Origin: Chloroflexota bacterium
Lineage (GTDB): Bacteria > Chloroflexota > UBA6077
Assembly: GCA_021845945.1 (NCBI GenBank)
Contig: JAJZRD010000025.1
Coordinates: 1-28,852, forward strand
Length of the DNA: 28,852 nt
Direction: 5' to 3'
The notes below the pieces were generated by a model. The model did not search any database. It was not told the origin of the DNA and saw only the letters and a list, made by a program, of their open reading frames with translations. The translations under genes and the position numbers were made by a program. Of the stretch, positions 7,202 to 14,665 are shown piece after piece. Position 1 is the first letter of the stretch. The number at the start of each line of letters is the position of its first letter.

Positions 7202-8322
7202 AGCGACCTCCGCTCCGCCAGAAGGGGCATAGAGCGGTGCTCCTGATAGTGCCGATCCACCCACTGGAGCAGCTCCCGCTTGAAGCAGGAGCTGTCGAAC
7301 CGCTCGGCGTTGCGGCGGATCGCGGCCGGGTCGTAGCCGGCGTCGTCGAAGGAGGCCACGGCATCGGCCAGGGCGTCGGCCGTCTGGGGGTAGAACAGCT
7401 TGCCCGTCACCCCGTCGACCACCGTATCCAGGGCGCCCCCGCCGGCGTAGGCGATGACCGGCCTGCCGGAGGCCTGCGCCTCCACCGGGGTGATGCCGAA
7501 GTCCTCCTCGCCGGGGAAGATGAAGGCCCGGCAGCGGGAGTAGTGCCGGCGGGCCTCCGCGTCGGAGACCTTGCCCAGGAACCGGATGTTGGCCCTGGCC
7601 CTGGCCTGGAGGGCCGCCCGGTCGCGTCCATCCCCGACGATCACCAGGGGCAGCCCCAACCGGTTGAAGGCCTCCACCGCCAGGTCTATCCGCTTGTAGG
7701 GTATCAGGCGGGAGACCACCAGGAAGTAGTCGTCGTGCGCATCCGACCTCTGGAAGGAGGCGGTGTCCACCGGCGGATAGATGACGGTGGAGTCCCGCCG
7801 GTAGTACTTGCCCACGCGGGCCGCCACCGTTCGGGAAATGGTGGCGAACTGGTCCACGCTGTCGGCGGTGACCCGATCCCAGAGCCTCAGCCAGTTCATC
7901 ATCAGGGGGAGCGCCATCCGGATCGGCCGGCCGAAGCGCTCCCGCTGCACGTACTCCCGGTAGTTCCATACCCACCGCATGGGGGTCAGGCAGTAGCACA
8001 GGTGGAGGGTGGTGGGCGGCGTGTGGACCCCTTTGCACCATGCGCTGCTGTTGCTGAGCACCACGTCGTACTCGCTCAGGTCGAAGCCCTCGAAGGCCAG
8101 GGGGTAGAAGGGCAGGAACACCTGGTGGTGGCGCATGACGCCGGGCAGCCGCTGCATGAAGGAGGTGCGGATGTCCCAGCGGCGGTAGTCGGCGGGCATG
8201 GTGGGTGGATCGTAGATGGAGGTGTAGATGGGAGCTTCGGGGAACAGCTCGTGCAGCTTCTCCAGCACCCGCTCGGCGCCGCCGTATTGATTCAGGTAGT
8301 CGTGGATTATGGCTAGCTTCAT
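7198..8322 (-). CDS. GT4-family glycosyltransferase
   Basis: This is a 374-residue cytoplasmic GT-B fold glycosyltransferase, expected to add a sugar to the lipid-linked repeat unit. The N-terminus MKLAIIHDYLNQYGGAERVL is characteristic of the GT4 acceptor domain, and the nucleotide-sugar side shows VVSRLIPYKRIDLAVEAF, VIVGDGRDR and FPGEEDFGITPVEAQASG (the EX7E motif). It resembles WbaZ-like mannosyltransferases, but specificity cannot be read from sequence. It follows the phosphotransferase gene after a 162-bp gap holding a palindromic element, and its TGA overlaps the TTG of the next gene. Confidence 0.9.
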   Translation of the reverse strand: MKLAIIHDYLNQYGGAERVLEKLHELFPEAPIYTSIYDPPTMPADYRRWDIRTSFMQRLPGVMRHHQVFLPFYPLAFEGFDLSEYDVVLSNSSAWCKGVHTPPTTLHLCYCLTPMRWVWNYREYVQRERFGRPIRMALPLMMNWLRLWDRVTADSVDQFATISRTVAARVGKYYRRDSTVIYPPVDTASFQRSDAHDDYFLVVSRLIPYKRIDLAVEAFNRLGLPLVIVGDGRDRAALQARARANIRFLGKVSDAEARRHYSRCRAFIFPGEEDFGITPVEAQASGRPVIAYAGGGALDTVVDGVTGKLFYPQTADALADAVASFDDAGYDPAAIRRNAERFDSSCFKRELLQWVDRHYQEHRSMPLLAERRSL

Positions 8323-8376
8323 GAAGAAACCCTTGATGTGGGAGGGCTGGACGCTGCCCGCGGACGTCGAAAAAGC

Positions 8377-8452
8377 GTAGGGCAGGGCGCTCTGCCCTGC
8401 CGCCCGGTCGGTGGAAACCAGGAGGGCGGCGGGGCACAGGGCCCCGCCCTAC
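8377..8452. repeat. 76-bp GC-rich palindromic element (copy 2)
   Basis: Outer arms gtagggc and gccctac enclose three inner inverted pairs (agggc..gccct, gccgccc..gggcggc, ggggc..gcccc). Size and organisation match the element at 4177-4251. It occupies most of the gap between two polysaccharide genes. Confidence 0.8.
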
Positions 8453-8484
8453 ATTCTAACCAATACAACGTTGAATTGAAGGGA

Positions 8485-9975
8485 TCAGAACGCCCCGCCG
8501 CCCGAAAGGACGGCCGGGATGGTGCGCAGCAGGATGCTGAGGTCCAGCCCCAGGGACCAGTTCTCGATGTAGTATATGTCCAGCATGACCATCTCGTCGA
8601 AGGGTATCTCGCTCCGGCCGCTCACCTGCCAGAGACCGGTAAGGCCGGGGGCGGCCTCCATCCGCCTGAGATGCCACTCCTCGTACTTCTCCACCTCGCT
8701 GGGCAGGGGAGGGCGGGGGCCCACCAGGCTCATCTCGCCCTTCAGCACGTTGATCAGCTGAGGGATCTCGTCGATGCTGGTGCGGCGCAGCAGCCTGCCG
8801 GTCCTGGTGATCCTGGGGTCGTCGCGGATCTTGAAGAGCGGGCCCGAGGCCTCGTTCATCTCCCACAGCTGATCCAGCTGCTGCTCCGCGTCCTGGAGCA
8901 TCGACCGGAACTTGTAGAGGGTGAAGGTTTGCCCGTCCCGGCCGACCCGAGTCTGGCGGAACAGCACCGACCCCCTGGAGTCGAGCTTGATGGCCAGGGC
9001 CACCAGCAGCAGCAGCGGCGACAGCAGGGTAAGGGCCGCGGCCGATGCCACCGCGTCCAGCACCCGCTTCATCAGCAGGTTCCAGCCCTGGATCTGAGAC
9101 TTGCTGACGGCGATCAGCGGGATGCCGTTGACGGAGTCCACGTCCACCCGGTTGAGCCGCATCTGATAGAGATCCGGCACCATCCGGAAGCTGACCCCCT
9201 TTCGCCGGCAATGATCCATGATCCGCAGCACCTGATCGTGGGAGGCGGCAGGCAGGGCGATGACGATCTCATCTATTCCCAGGTCGTTGACGATGAAGGG
9301 GATGTCCTTGACGGTTCCCAGGAAGCGGAAGCGGCCGAAGTCGTCGGCCGGCTCCAGGTCCACGAAGCCGATCACCTGAGCGGCGGCGCTTCGCTCGGTG
9401 GCGATGCTGTGCATGATGCGCCGGCCGAGGGCGTTGCTGCCTCCCACCACCAGCATCCGTTTCACCCCAACCCCCCGCTTGCGGAAGGCCATGATCAGCA
9501 GCCGGTGGAGGGTCCGGGCTATCCCTACCGACAGGACGGCCAGCAGCCAGAAGTAGACGAAGAGGGCGCGGGAAGAGGCGGGGTAACGGGCCATGGAGAC
9601 GGCGGCGAAGAGCAACATGACGCCGACGCTGGTGGCGCTCAGCACCGAGGAGAGCTCGCCGACCCAGGAAACGGCCCGGGGCAGCCGGTACATACCCTTC
9701 AGCACGTAGGTGATGAGCAGGATGCCGGCCATGGCGGTTTGAACGGGTATGTAATCGGGATAGGAGACGTCGAACTCCCCCGGAATCTCCCCGCCCAGCT
9801 GCAGTACGTAGCGGAGGAAGTAGGCCACCAGAAAGGAAAGGTTGAGGGCGAGCAGGTCGCCCAGGGCGAGCGCGACGTCGAGGAAAGCTATCAGGAAGGC
9901 TTGCGCCCGACCGAGCCGGGGCGGGGTCGGTGGCAGAGCCGGGGGCTGAAGGGAGCTTTTCTCTGCGAGCTTCAC
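8485..9975 (-). CDS. Polyprenyl glycosylphosphotransferase (chain initiation)
   Basis: This 496-residue protein is of the WbaP/WcaJ/CpsE type and transfers a sugar-1-phosphate to undecaprenyl phosphate, the first step of repeat-unit assembly. Architecture: a cytoplasmic N-terminal stretch, about five transmembrane helices to residue ~165, a CoA-binding-like Rossmann domain (MLVVGGSNALGRRIM), a membrane hairpin (KRVLDAVASAAALTLLSPLLLL), then the catalytic PF02397 domain with FRQTRVGRDGQTFTLYKFRSM, DEIPQLINVLKGEMSLVGPRP and GLTGLWQVSGRS. All of the catalytic motifs are present. It starts at GTG 9975 with only a weak ribosome site. The first sugar is usually glucose or galactose in this group but cannot be determined here. 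Confidence 0.92.
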   Translation of the reverse strand: MKLAEKSSLQPPALPPTPPRLGRAQAFLIAFLDVALALGDLLALNLSFLVAYFLRYVLQLGGEIPGEFDVSYPDYIPVQTAMAGILLITYVLKGMYRLPRAVSWVGELSSVLSATSVGVMLLFAAVSMARYPASSRALFVYFWLLAVLSVGIARTLHRLLIMAFRKRGVGVKRMLVVGGSNALGRRIMHSIATERSAAAQVIGFVDLEPADDFGRFRFLGTVKDIPFIVNDLGIDEIVIALPAASHDQVLRIMDHCRRKGVSFRMVPDLYQMRLNRVDVDSVNGIPLIAVSKSQIQGWNLLMKRVLDAVASAAALTLLSPLLLLVALAIKLDSRGSVLFRQTRVGRDGQTFTLYKFRSMLQDAEQQLDQLWEMNEASGPLFKIRDDPRITRTGRLLRRTSIDEIPQLINVLKGEMSLVGPRPPLPSEVEKYEEWHLRRMEAAPGLTGLWQVSGRSEIPFDEMVMLDIYYIENWSLGLDLSILLRTIPAVLSGGGAF

Positions 9976-9997
9976 TCGACCGTCTCTATCCGTTCTA

Positions 9998-10068
9998 AGT
10001 CCTGAGTGCTATGTCCTGAGTCCTGAGCGCTCGCCATTTCCAACACTCAGGACCCAGGACTCAGCACT
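9998..10068. repeat. Heptad palindromic repeat (copy 3)
   Basis: The left arm (9998-10028) has TGA at 10003, 10017 and 10024, with the 10010 position mutated, all on a 7-bp grid. The right arm (10043-10068) is the inverse. It fills the gap between the GT4 gene and the phosphotransferase gene. Confidence 0.85.
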
Positions 10069-10078
10069 GCCTCATTTC

Positions 10079-11230
10079 TCAGCCCTGATCGCCGAGGACC
10101 TGGTGGTACGCCCTCAGAGTGCTTGCCGCGGTCTCCTTCCAGGAGAAGCGAGCCGCTTGCCGTGGCCCCTCAGCCTCCAGCCGCCGTCGCAGGGCGTCGT
10201 CGTCCAGTAGCTGTGCGATGGCACCGGCCAGAGCGTCCACGTCGAGAGGGTTTACCGTGACGGCAGCATTGCCCACCACCTCCGGCAAAGAAGACACCGA
10301 AGAGGTGATCACCGCCGTCCCACACGCCATTGCCTCTAGGGGGGGCAGCCCAAACCCTTCATAAAGAGAAGGGTAGATGAAGATATCGGCGCAATTATAC
10401 CATAGCGGAAGCTCATCGTACGGGATGTAGCTGCCGAACAGTACGTCCTCTTCCAGACCCAGTTCGTGGACTCGAGCGAAGATCCTCTCGTACAGCCAAC
10501 CCTTCGCCCCGCCCAGCACCAGCTTGTGGGGGATCTGGTGCTCTCGCCTCGCCCTGGCGTAGGCCTCCACCAGCCGTTCCACGTTCTTGCGGGGTTCCAG
10601 GGTCCCCACGTAGAGAAGAAACCGCTCCGGCAGCCGCCGTTCCGCCCGGAAGCGGGCGAGCAGGGCCTGGTCATCCTGGGGGCGGAACACGGGGTCCACC
10701 CCCAGGTAGGTCACCTGGACCTTACTCGGGGGAACCCCCATGAAGCGGATGACGTCCTGCCGCGTGCTCTCGGAGATGGTGAGTATTCGGTCGCACCTCG
10801 CGGCGGTGATCCTCGCCATGGTCGACAGGTACACCCGGTTCCAGCGGTTGAAGCTCTCCGGCATGCGGAGGAAGGAGAGGTCAAGCATGGTTACCACCGA
10901 CCTGGTCGGGCAGAGCAAGGGCTGGACGTAGCTGGTGGAGTGGAGGAGGTCCAACCGCTCGCCGGCCACGGCCGGGGGCTGAAGCAGCTGCTCCCAGGCG
11001 ATCCGGACCGAGGGCTTCCAGGTGGGGAGGGAGGACTGCTTCACCCGGAAGTGAGGGGTCGGGGCCAGCTCGGGCGGCAGCGCCCAGCGGCCGGTGAAGG
11101 CCACCAGCCGATCCTCTTCCGACGCCAGCAGCCGCAGGTGGGCCAGCAGTTGGTGGATGTACCGGCTGATGCCCGCGGCTCGATAGGAGCTGGAGAGGTA
11201 GAGCAGCTGGGCGTTGATGCCGGCGCGCAA
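10079..11230 (-). CDS. GT4-family glycosyltransferase, first gene of the polysaccharide locus
   Basis: This 383-residue GT-B enzyme has LLYVGTLEPRKNVERLVEAY and YPSLYEGFGLPPLEAMACG, the latter with the EX7E motif. The N-terminal domain has GINAQLL and a glycine-poor loop SSSYRAAGISRYI. The family is broad (mannosyl-, rhamnosyl- and glucosyltransferases), and sugar and linkage are unknown. The start is TTG 11230, with GGAGGG 6 nt upstream. It is the most upstream gene in the minus-strand cluster; the next gene lies about 100 bp further along, behind a heptad palindromic repeat. The minus-strand promoter is not clear: a TAGACT sits at 11267-11262 without a good -35. Confidence 0.88.
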   Translation of the reverse strand: MRAGINAQLLYLSSSYRAAGISRYIHQLLAHLRLLASEEDRLVAFTGRWALPPELAPTPHFRVKQSSLPTWKPSVRIAWEQLLQPPAVAGERLDLLHSTSYVQPLLCPTRSVVTMLDLSFLRMPESFNRWNRVYLSTMARITAARCDRILTISESTRQDVIRFMGVPPSKVQVTYLGVDPVFRPQDDQALLARFRAERRLPERFLLYVGTLEPRKNVERLVEAYARARREHQIPHKLVLGGAKGWLYERIFARVHELGLEEDVLFGSYIPYDELPLWYNCADIFIYPSLYEGFGLPPLEAMACGTAVITSSVSSLPEVVGNAAVTVNPLDVDALAGAIAQLLDDDALRRRLEAEGPRQAARFSWKETAASTLRAYHQVLGDQG

Positions 11231-11282
11231 CGGGGACCCTCCGGTTGAAGTTGCGGCGCACAGTCTACCACAAACGATTACC

Positions 11283-11311
11283 TTGACTGAATTCGGCTGC
11301 TCTGGTATATT
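11283..11311 (+). promoter_or_regulatory. Strong plus-strand promoter
   Basis: TTGACT (11283-11288), a 17-bp spacer and TATATT (11306-11311). It faces away from the polysaccharide operon. The next plus-strand gene starts about 500 bp on, and a terminator-like hairpin stands in between, so it probably drives a short RNA. Confidence 0.65.
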
Positions 11312-11317
11312 CTAGCC

Positions 11318-11430
11318 GCAGGCGGTACAACAGCTTTAGCGGGTGCCGGCCAGGCATCGACCGGATTGGTGATGTCCGATTACGAGTTCGCATGAGATGA
11401 GGCGGGTCCAGTCTGGCCCCGCCTCGTTTG
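11318..11430 (+). ncRNA. Candidate ~110-nt RNA (unassigned)
   Basis: The region is bounded by the promoter at 11283-11311 and the hairpin at 11399-11425. It contains small inverted pairs, such as ccgg..ccgg and cgga..tccg. A very short frame, ATG TCC GAT TAC GAG TTC GCA TGA at 11372, ends 3 nt before the terminator stem, which resembles a leader peptide/attenuator layout. It matches no RNA family I can recognise (not SRP, 6S or tmRNA). An alternative is a long untranslated leader of the gene at 11827. Confidence 0.4.
11399..11430 (+). terminator. Intrinsic terminator-like hairpin
   Basis: gaggcggg (11399-11406) pairs perfectly with cccgcctc (11418-11425), followed by gtttgcttt. The T-tract is interrupted, so strength is uncertain. 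Confidence 0.5.
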
Positions 11431-11549
11431 CTTTGTGCGCCCCCGGTGCCTGCTCCTTTCTGTCAGAGGCCGGCGATCCGGTGATGGGTCCACCGGGGGA
11501 AGTGCGTCCGGCGGAACGGCTGAGGTCCTCGCCCGCATGCCCATTTGGA

Positions 11550-11640
11550 GCGTCGTTCCTCAAATGCAATACTGTAGGGTGGGGTCTTGTACCCCGCCGC
11601 CTGGTGTCAGATGTGCGGCCAGCGGCATAAGGAACGACGC
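11550..11640. repeat. 91-bp element with 11-bp terminal inverted repeats around palindromic element copy 3
   Basis: gcgtcgttcct (11550-11560) and aggaacgacgc (11630-11640) are exact inverted repeats. Between them, 11574-11627 is a truncated copy of the GC-rich element seen at 4177-4251. The rest of 11431-11826 holds no gene I can support; it includes a short gaagtt triplet run at 11699-11716. Confidence 0.6.
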
Positions 11641-11826
11641 ATTTAGTCGGCTGATGGCATTGGTGCGCGAAGCGGCCTCGCGCGGGAGGTGGGGGTGGAA
11701 GTTGAAGTTGAAGTCAAAGAGATAGAGGAAGTAGGGGGCTCTGAGGATCCGCTGCCCCAGGCGGAGAGCCGGCAACCCAGCGAGGAGAGTCCCGTTTCGG
11801 AATGGAGGTCCTGCCCTTCGGCGGGC

Positions 11827-12702
11827 ATGCGGATCGGGATGGCCGCGACGGCAGCCGGTCTGATCTGCGCCGTGGCGGCTCTGATCTACGTCGCTACGCG
11901 GCCGGTTGCCATCGACAGCTTCGCCGCCACCGTGGCGGGCCTCGCCGGCCTATCCCTGGCGCTGTTCGCCGGGGTCGCCGCCAACGGTTGCCGCTCCCTT
12001 CGCTACGGCCTCTCCCCGGAGGCGTTCACCATCAACTGGCTTGGGGTCCGGGAGATCATACCGCTGGGGCGCATCGAGGGGATCTATGGAGGCCATCGGC
12101 TGGGGAAGCGGAGCCGGGTGGAGGGCTTCAGCTGGCCGGGACACTACGTGGGGTCGGCCAGGGCCGAGGGGCTGGGCCGGCTGAAGTTCTACGGAACGAC
12201 CCTGGACCCCGAGGGCGCCATCATCGTGGCCACCGCGGGGGCGGGCTATGCCATCACCCCCTCCGACCTGGAAGGGTTTCGGGAGCGGCTGATCGAGCGG
12301 CTGGAAGCCATGCCGATGGAGGAGGTCGAGCGGGCGCCGGAGACCCGAACGGAGGCGCCTCGCTGGATGGGGCTCTCGATCGCGAAGGATGGGATGGCCG
12401 TAGCCTGCGGCATGCTGGCGCTGCTGGTGCTGTTGGGCTCTTTTGGATACGTGGCCGCCAGGTTCCCCGGATTGCCGGAGTTGATGCCACTTCACTTCAA
12501 TTTCGTCGGGGAGCCGGACCTGATCGGTCCCCCTCGGGACGCTTTCCGCATGCCCATCATCGGCTTGGTGATCCTTCTCGCCAACGCGGCGGTGGCCGCG
12601 GCCGTCCACGGATGGCAGCGGGCCGCGGGTAGGATCTTGATGGCGGCCACGGTGTTCGTGCAGGTGGTGATGCTGATAGCGGTCCTGCGGGTGGTACACT
12701 AG
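11827..12702 (+). CDS. PH-like / DUF1648-like membrane protein
   Basis: This is a 291-residue membrane protein of unknown function. It has two N-terminal helices (about residues 8-28 and 32-50) and a soluble beta-rich segment, residues ~60-150, that resembles bacterial PH-like domains. The central part ends DPEGAIIVATAGAGYAITP. Three more helices follow in the C-terminal third. Between the last helices stands LPELMPLHFNFVGEPDLIGP, the PxHFNxxGxPD signature of the DUF1648 family. The same pairing of PH-like and DUF1648-like parts occurs in unknown membrane proteins. The start at ATG 11827 is uncertain: GGAGG stands 18 nt upstream, and the frame is open much farther, but the upstream part looks non-coding. 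Confidence 0.65.
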   Translation: MRIGMAATAAGLICAVAALIYVATRPVAIDSFAATVAGLAGLSLALFAGVAANGCRSLRYGLSPEAFTINWLGVREIIPLGRIEGIYGGHRLGKRSRVEGFSWPGHYVGSARAEGLGRLKFYGTTLDPEGAIIVATAGAGYAITPSDLEGFRERLIERLEAMPMEEVERAPETRTEAPRWMGLSIAKDGMAVACGMLALLVLLGSFGYVAARFPGLPELMPLHFNFVGEPDLIGPPRDAFRMPIIGLVILLANAAVAAAVHGWQRAAGRILMAATVFVQVVMLIAVLRVVH

Positions 12703-12763
12703 CTGCATCATTATGCTTCCTGCTGCCGGTGTCGCGAGTGCTGCAAGCGGAGGTGAAGGTCAG

Positions 12764-13972
12764 TTGAACGAACCGCCACAGGGCGACGTGGCCCTTTACA
12801 TCGATTGGGAGAACATCAAGTACAGCCTGCTCAACAAGGAGAACCGCCTTCCCAACGCCATGGCGATCAAGGAGGCGGCGGCGAAATACGGCAGGGTCGT
12901 AGCGGCGAAGGCTTACGCCAACTGGCAGGAGGGGCAACACCTGCGAGACCCCAACGACCTCTACTCGGCGGGGATCGAGCCCATCTACGTTCCCACGGTA
13001 ATCCTCGGTTTCAGCGACTCCCTGGACGGTGCCCCCCGTCGCAAGAACAGCATCGACGTAAAGCTTGCCGTTGATTGTGTGGACGCTTCTCTTTCCAACC
13101 CCAACATCTCCACTTTTGTGTTGGTGACCGGCGACGGCGATTTCGTGCACCTGATCAATACCCTGCGGCTGCGGGGTAAACGGGTGGTGGTCGTAGGGAC
13201 CTCCTGGAGCACCAGCTGGCAGTTGACCAGCAGCGCGGATCACTTCCTCGCCTACGACGTTACCGTGGACCCGGCCAGCCCCTCTCCCTCCAGCAAGAAC
13301 GGGTCGGCCGTTTCCCTGGACGATGCCCTGAAGGCGCTGGTGGACGTGGTGAAATTCGTTCGGGAGAAGGGCCGGCCCAACGTTTTCGCCCAGGTGAAGC
13401 TGCTGTTGACCAGCCGGCTTGGGAACTTCGACGAGCAGGCCTACGGCTTCGCCAAGTTCAAGGACTTCATGAAGGAGGCGGAGCGGCGGGGCCTCATCAA
13501 GACCACGACGGTGGGGCTGATCGACCGGGCCTACCTGCCCTGGGAGAACGTCGATGACTCGGTGGGCGGGGAATCCACCGAGCCGCCTGAGGATAGGGTG
13601 CACCTGGACGCGGCTCACGATGGTGCCGGCAGCGTCGTTAGCGGCGGCGGGTCCAGGGCCAACGAGGAGACGATGAAGAACCTGGCGCGGTTCGTCAACA
13701 AGTTGGAGGAGAGCAGCCCCTTCATGTCCTTCAACTACATCGTCAGCCGCGCCTACGAGAGCCGCACCCTGCCTCTCACGACGTCGGAGATCTCCTCCCT
13801 CCTGGACGAGGCCATCCAGAGCGGCGTGTTCATGACCGATTCCCGGACCATCCTGGACAGGACGACGGGCGAGTTCCGGGACATCAACATCTTCCGGCTC
13901 AACCGGCAGCACCCGACTGTGGCGGCAGCCCTGAAGCCCACCAAGTCGAAGGTCGGCGCCAAGGATGAGTGA
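12764..13972 (+). CDS. NYN-domain predicted ribonuclease with LOTUS/OST-HTH domain
   Basis: Residues 8-170 form a NYN (PIN-like) nuclease domain with the acidic residues needed for metal binding: Asp14 in YIDWEN, Asp98 in SIDVKLAVD, and Asp124 and Asp126 in TGDGDF. A linker leads to a predicted LOTUS/OST-HTH RNA-binding winged helix (about 185-258: DVVKFVREKGRPNVFAQVK). A second winged-helix-like segment lies at about 303-380, after a glycine/serine-rich linker. The start is TTG 12764 (402 residues), because GGAGGTGA stands 7 nt upstream; the ATG at 12713 lacks a ribosome site. It is followed without gap by maf (TGA-GTG). The family is thought to act on RNA, but the substrate is unknown. An intact active site suggests real activity. 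Confidence 0.85.
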   Translation: MNEPPQGDVALYIDWENIKYSLLNKENRLPNAMAIKEAAAKYGRVVAAKAYANWQEGQHLRDPNDLYSAGIEPIYVPTVILGFSDSLDGAPRRKNSIDVKLAVDCVDASLSNPNISTFVLVTGDGDFVHLINTLRLRGKRVVVVGTSWSTSWQLTSSADHFLAYDVTVDPASPSPSSKNGSAVSLDDALKALVDVVKFVREKGRPNVFAQVKLLLTSRLGNFDEQAYGFAKFKDFMKEAERRGLIKTTTVGLIDRAYLPWENVDDSVGGESTEPPEDRVHLDAAHDGAGSVVSGGGSRANEETMKNLARFVNKLEESSPFMSFNYIVSRAYESRTLPLTTSEISSLLDEAIQSGVFMTDSRTILDRTTGEFRDINIFRLNRQHPTVAAALKPTKSKVGAKDE

Positions 13973-14617
13973 GTGGCCCGGCTGATCCTGGCCTCTCAGT
14001 CGCCCCGGCGGGAGGCTCTCCTGAGGCAGGTTGGGCTGGACTTCGAGGTCGTCCCCAGCGACCTGGAGGAGGAGCTGCCGGCGGGGATGCCCCCGGCCGA
14101 GGTGGCCGCCCTGCTGGCTCTGGACAAGGCCCGGGCCGTGGCCTCCGAGAGGACCGAAGGGTTGGTGATTGGGGCCGACACGGTAGTGGTGGTGGACGGG
14201 CGGATCCTGGGCAAGCCCGCCGGCCCCGAGGAGGCCCGTGGGATGCTGCGGCTGCTGAGTGGCCGCGAGCATCAGGTGACCACCGGAATCGCCGTGGTGG
14301 ATGCCGCCACCGGGCGGTCCCGCAGCGGCAGCGTTACCACCGCGGTCCGCTTCGCGCCCCTCGGCGAGGAGATCATCGACCGCTACGTGGCCACCGGGGA
14401 GCCCATGGACAAGGCGGGCGCCTACGGCATCCAGGGCTTCGGCGCCCTCCTCATCGCGGGCATAGAAGGCGATTACAACAACGTGGTGGGTTTGCCCCTG
14501 CGCCGGCTGGCCGAGCTGCTGGGCGAGTTCGGCTACGACGCCTTCGCGATGAAGATGATGCACAGGCCAAAGGGGCCAACCACGGAGGCACGGAGTTCAC
14601 GGAGGCCGTCTGGTTAG
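13973..14617 (+). CDS. maf: Maf-type nucleotide pyrophosphatase
   Basis: Maf proteins hydrolyse non-canonical or excess nucleoside triphosphates (dTTP/UTP or m7GTP subfamilies) to monophosphates. Family signatures are LASQSPRREALLRQVGL at the N-terminus, the conserved GADTVVV, GKPAGPEEA, and YVATGEPMDKAGAYGIQG. The start is GTG 13973, directly after the NYN stop, so the two are probably co-translated. The protein is 214 residues; the family usually ends near 190-200. The last 14 residues (from GPTTEARSS) are encoded by the arm of a palindromic intergenic repeat, which appears to have replaced the original stop. The extension is unlikely to be part of the fold. Confidence 0.92.
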   Translation: MARLILASQSPRREALLRQVGLDFEVVPSDLEEELPAGMPPAEVAALLALDKARAVASERTEGLVIGADTVVVVDGRILGKPAGPEEARGMLRLLSGREHQVTTGIAVVDAATGRSRSGSVTTAVRFAPLGEEIIDRYVATGEPMDKAGAYGIQGFGALLIAGIEGDYNNVVGLPLRRLAELLGEFGYDAFAMKMMHRPKGPTTEARSSRRPSG

Positions 14618-14656
14618 AAAGCTCCGTGTTCTCCGTGCTTCCGTGCTTCCGTGGTT
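14578..14656. repeat. Inverted repeat of CACGGAGG type
   Basis: Left arm aaccacggaggcacgga (14578-14594) pairs with right arm 14640-14656 with one mismatch. Inner cacggag/ctccgtg units extend the pairing. The repeat overlaps the 3' end of maf and lies between convergent genes, where a stem could act as a terminator. Confidence 0.8.
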
Positions 14657-14665
14657 TCTGGTCTC

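Noticed and set aside
7202..8437. Upstream extension of the GT-C glycosyltransferase frame (total 931 residues)
   Set aside because: The first 400 residues are a low-complexity Pro/Arg/Gly translation of the overlapping GT4 gene. A coupled TTG start with a good ribosome site exists at 7201.
8338..10005. Long open frames antisense to the phosphotransferase and to other genes (also 7237-8316 and 12557-14563)
   Set aside because: Their translations are rich in Gly, Arg, Pro, His and Gln without any domain, and the opposite strand carries clear families. They are GC-rich shadows.
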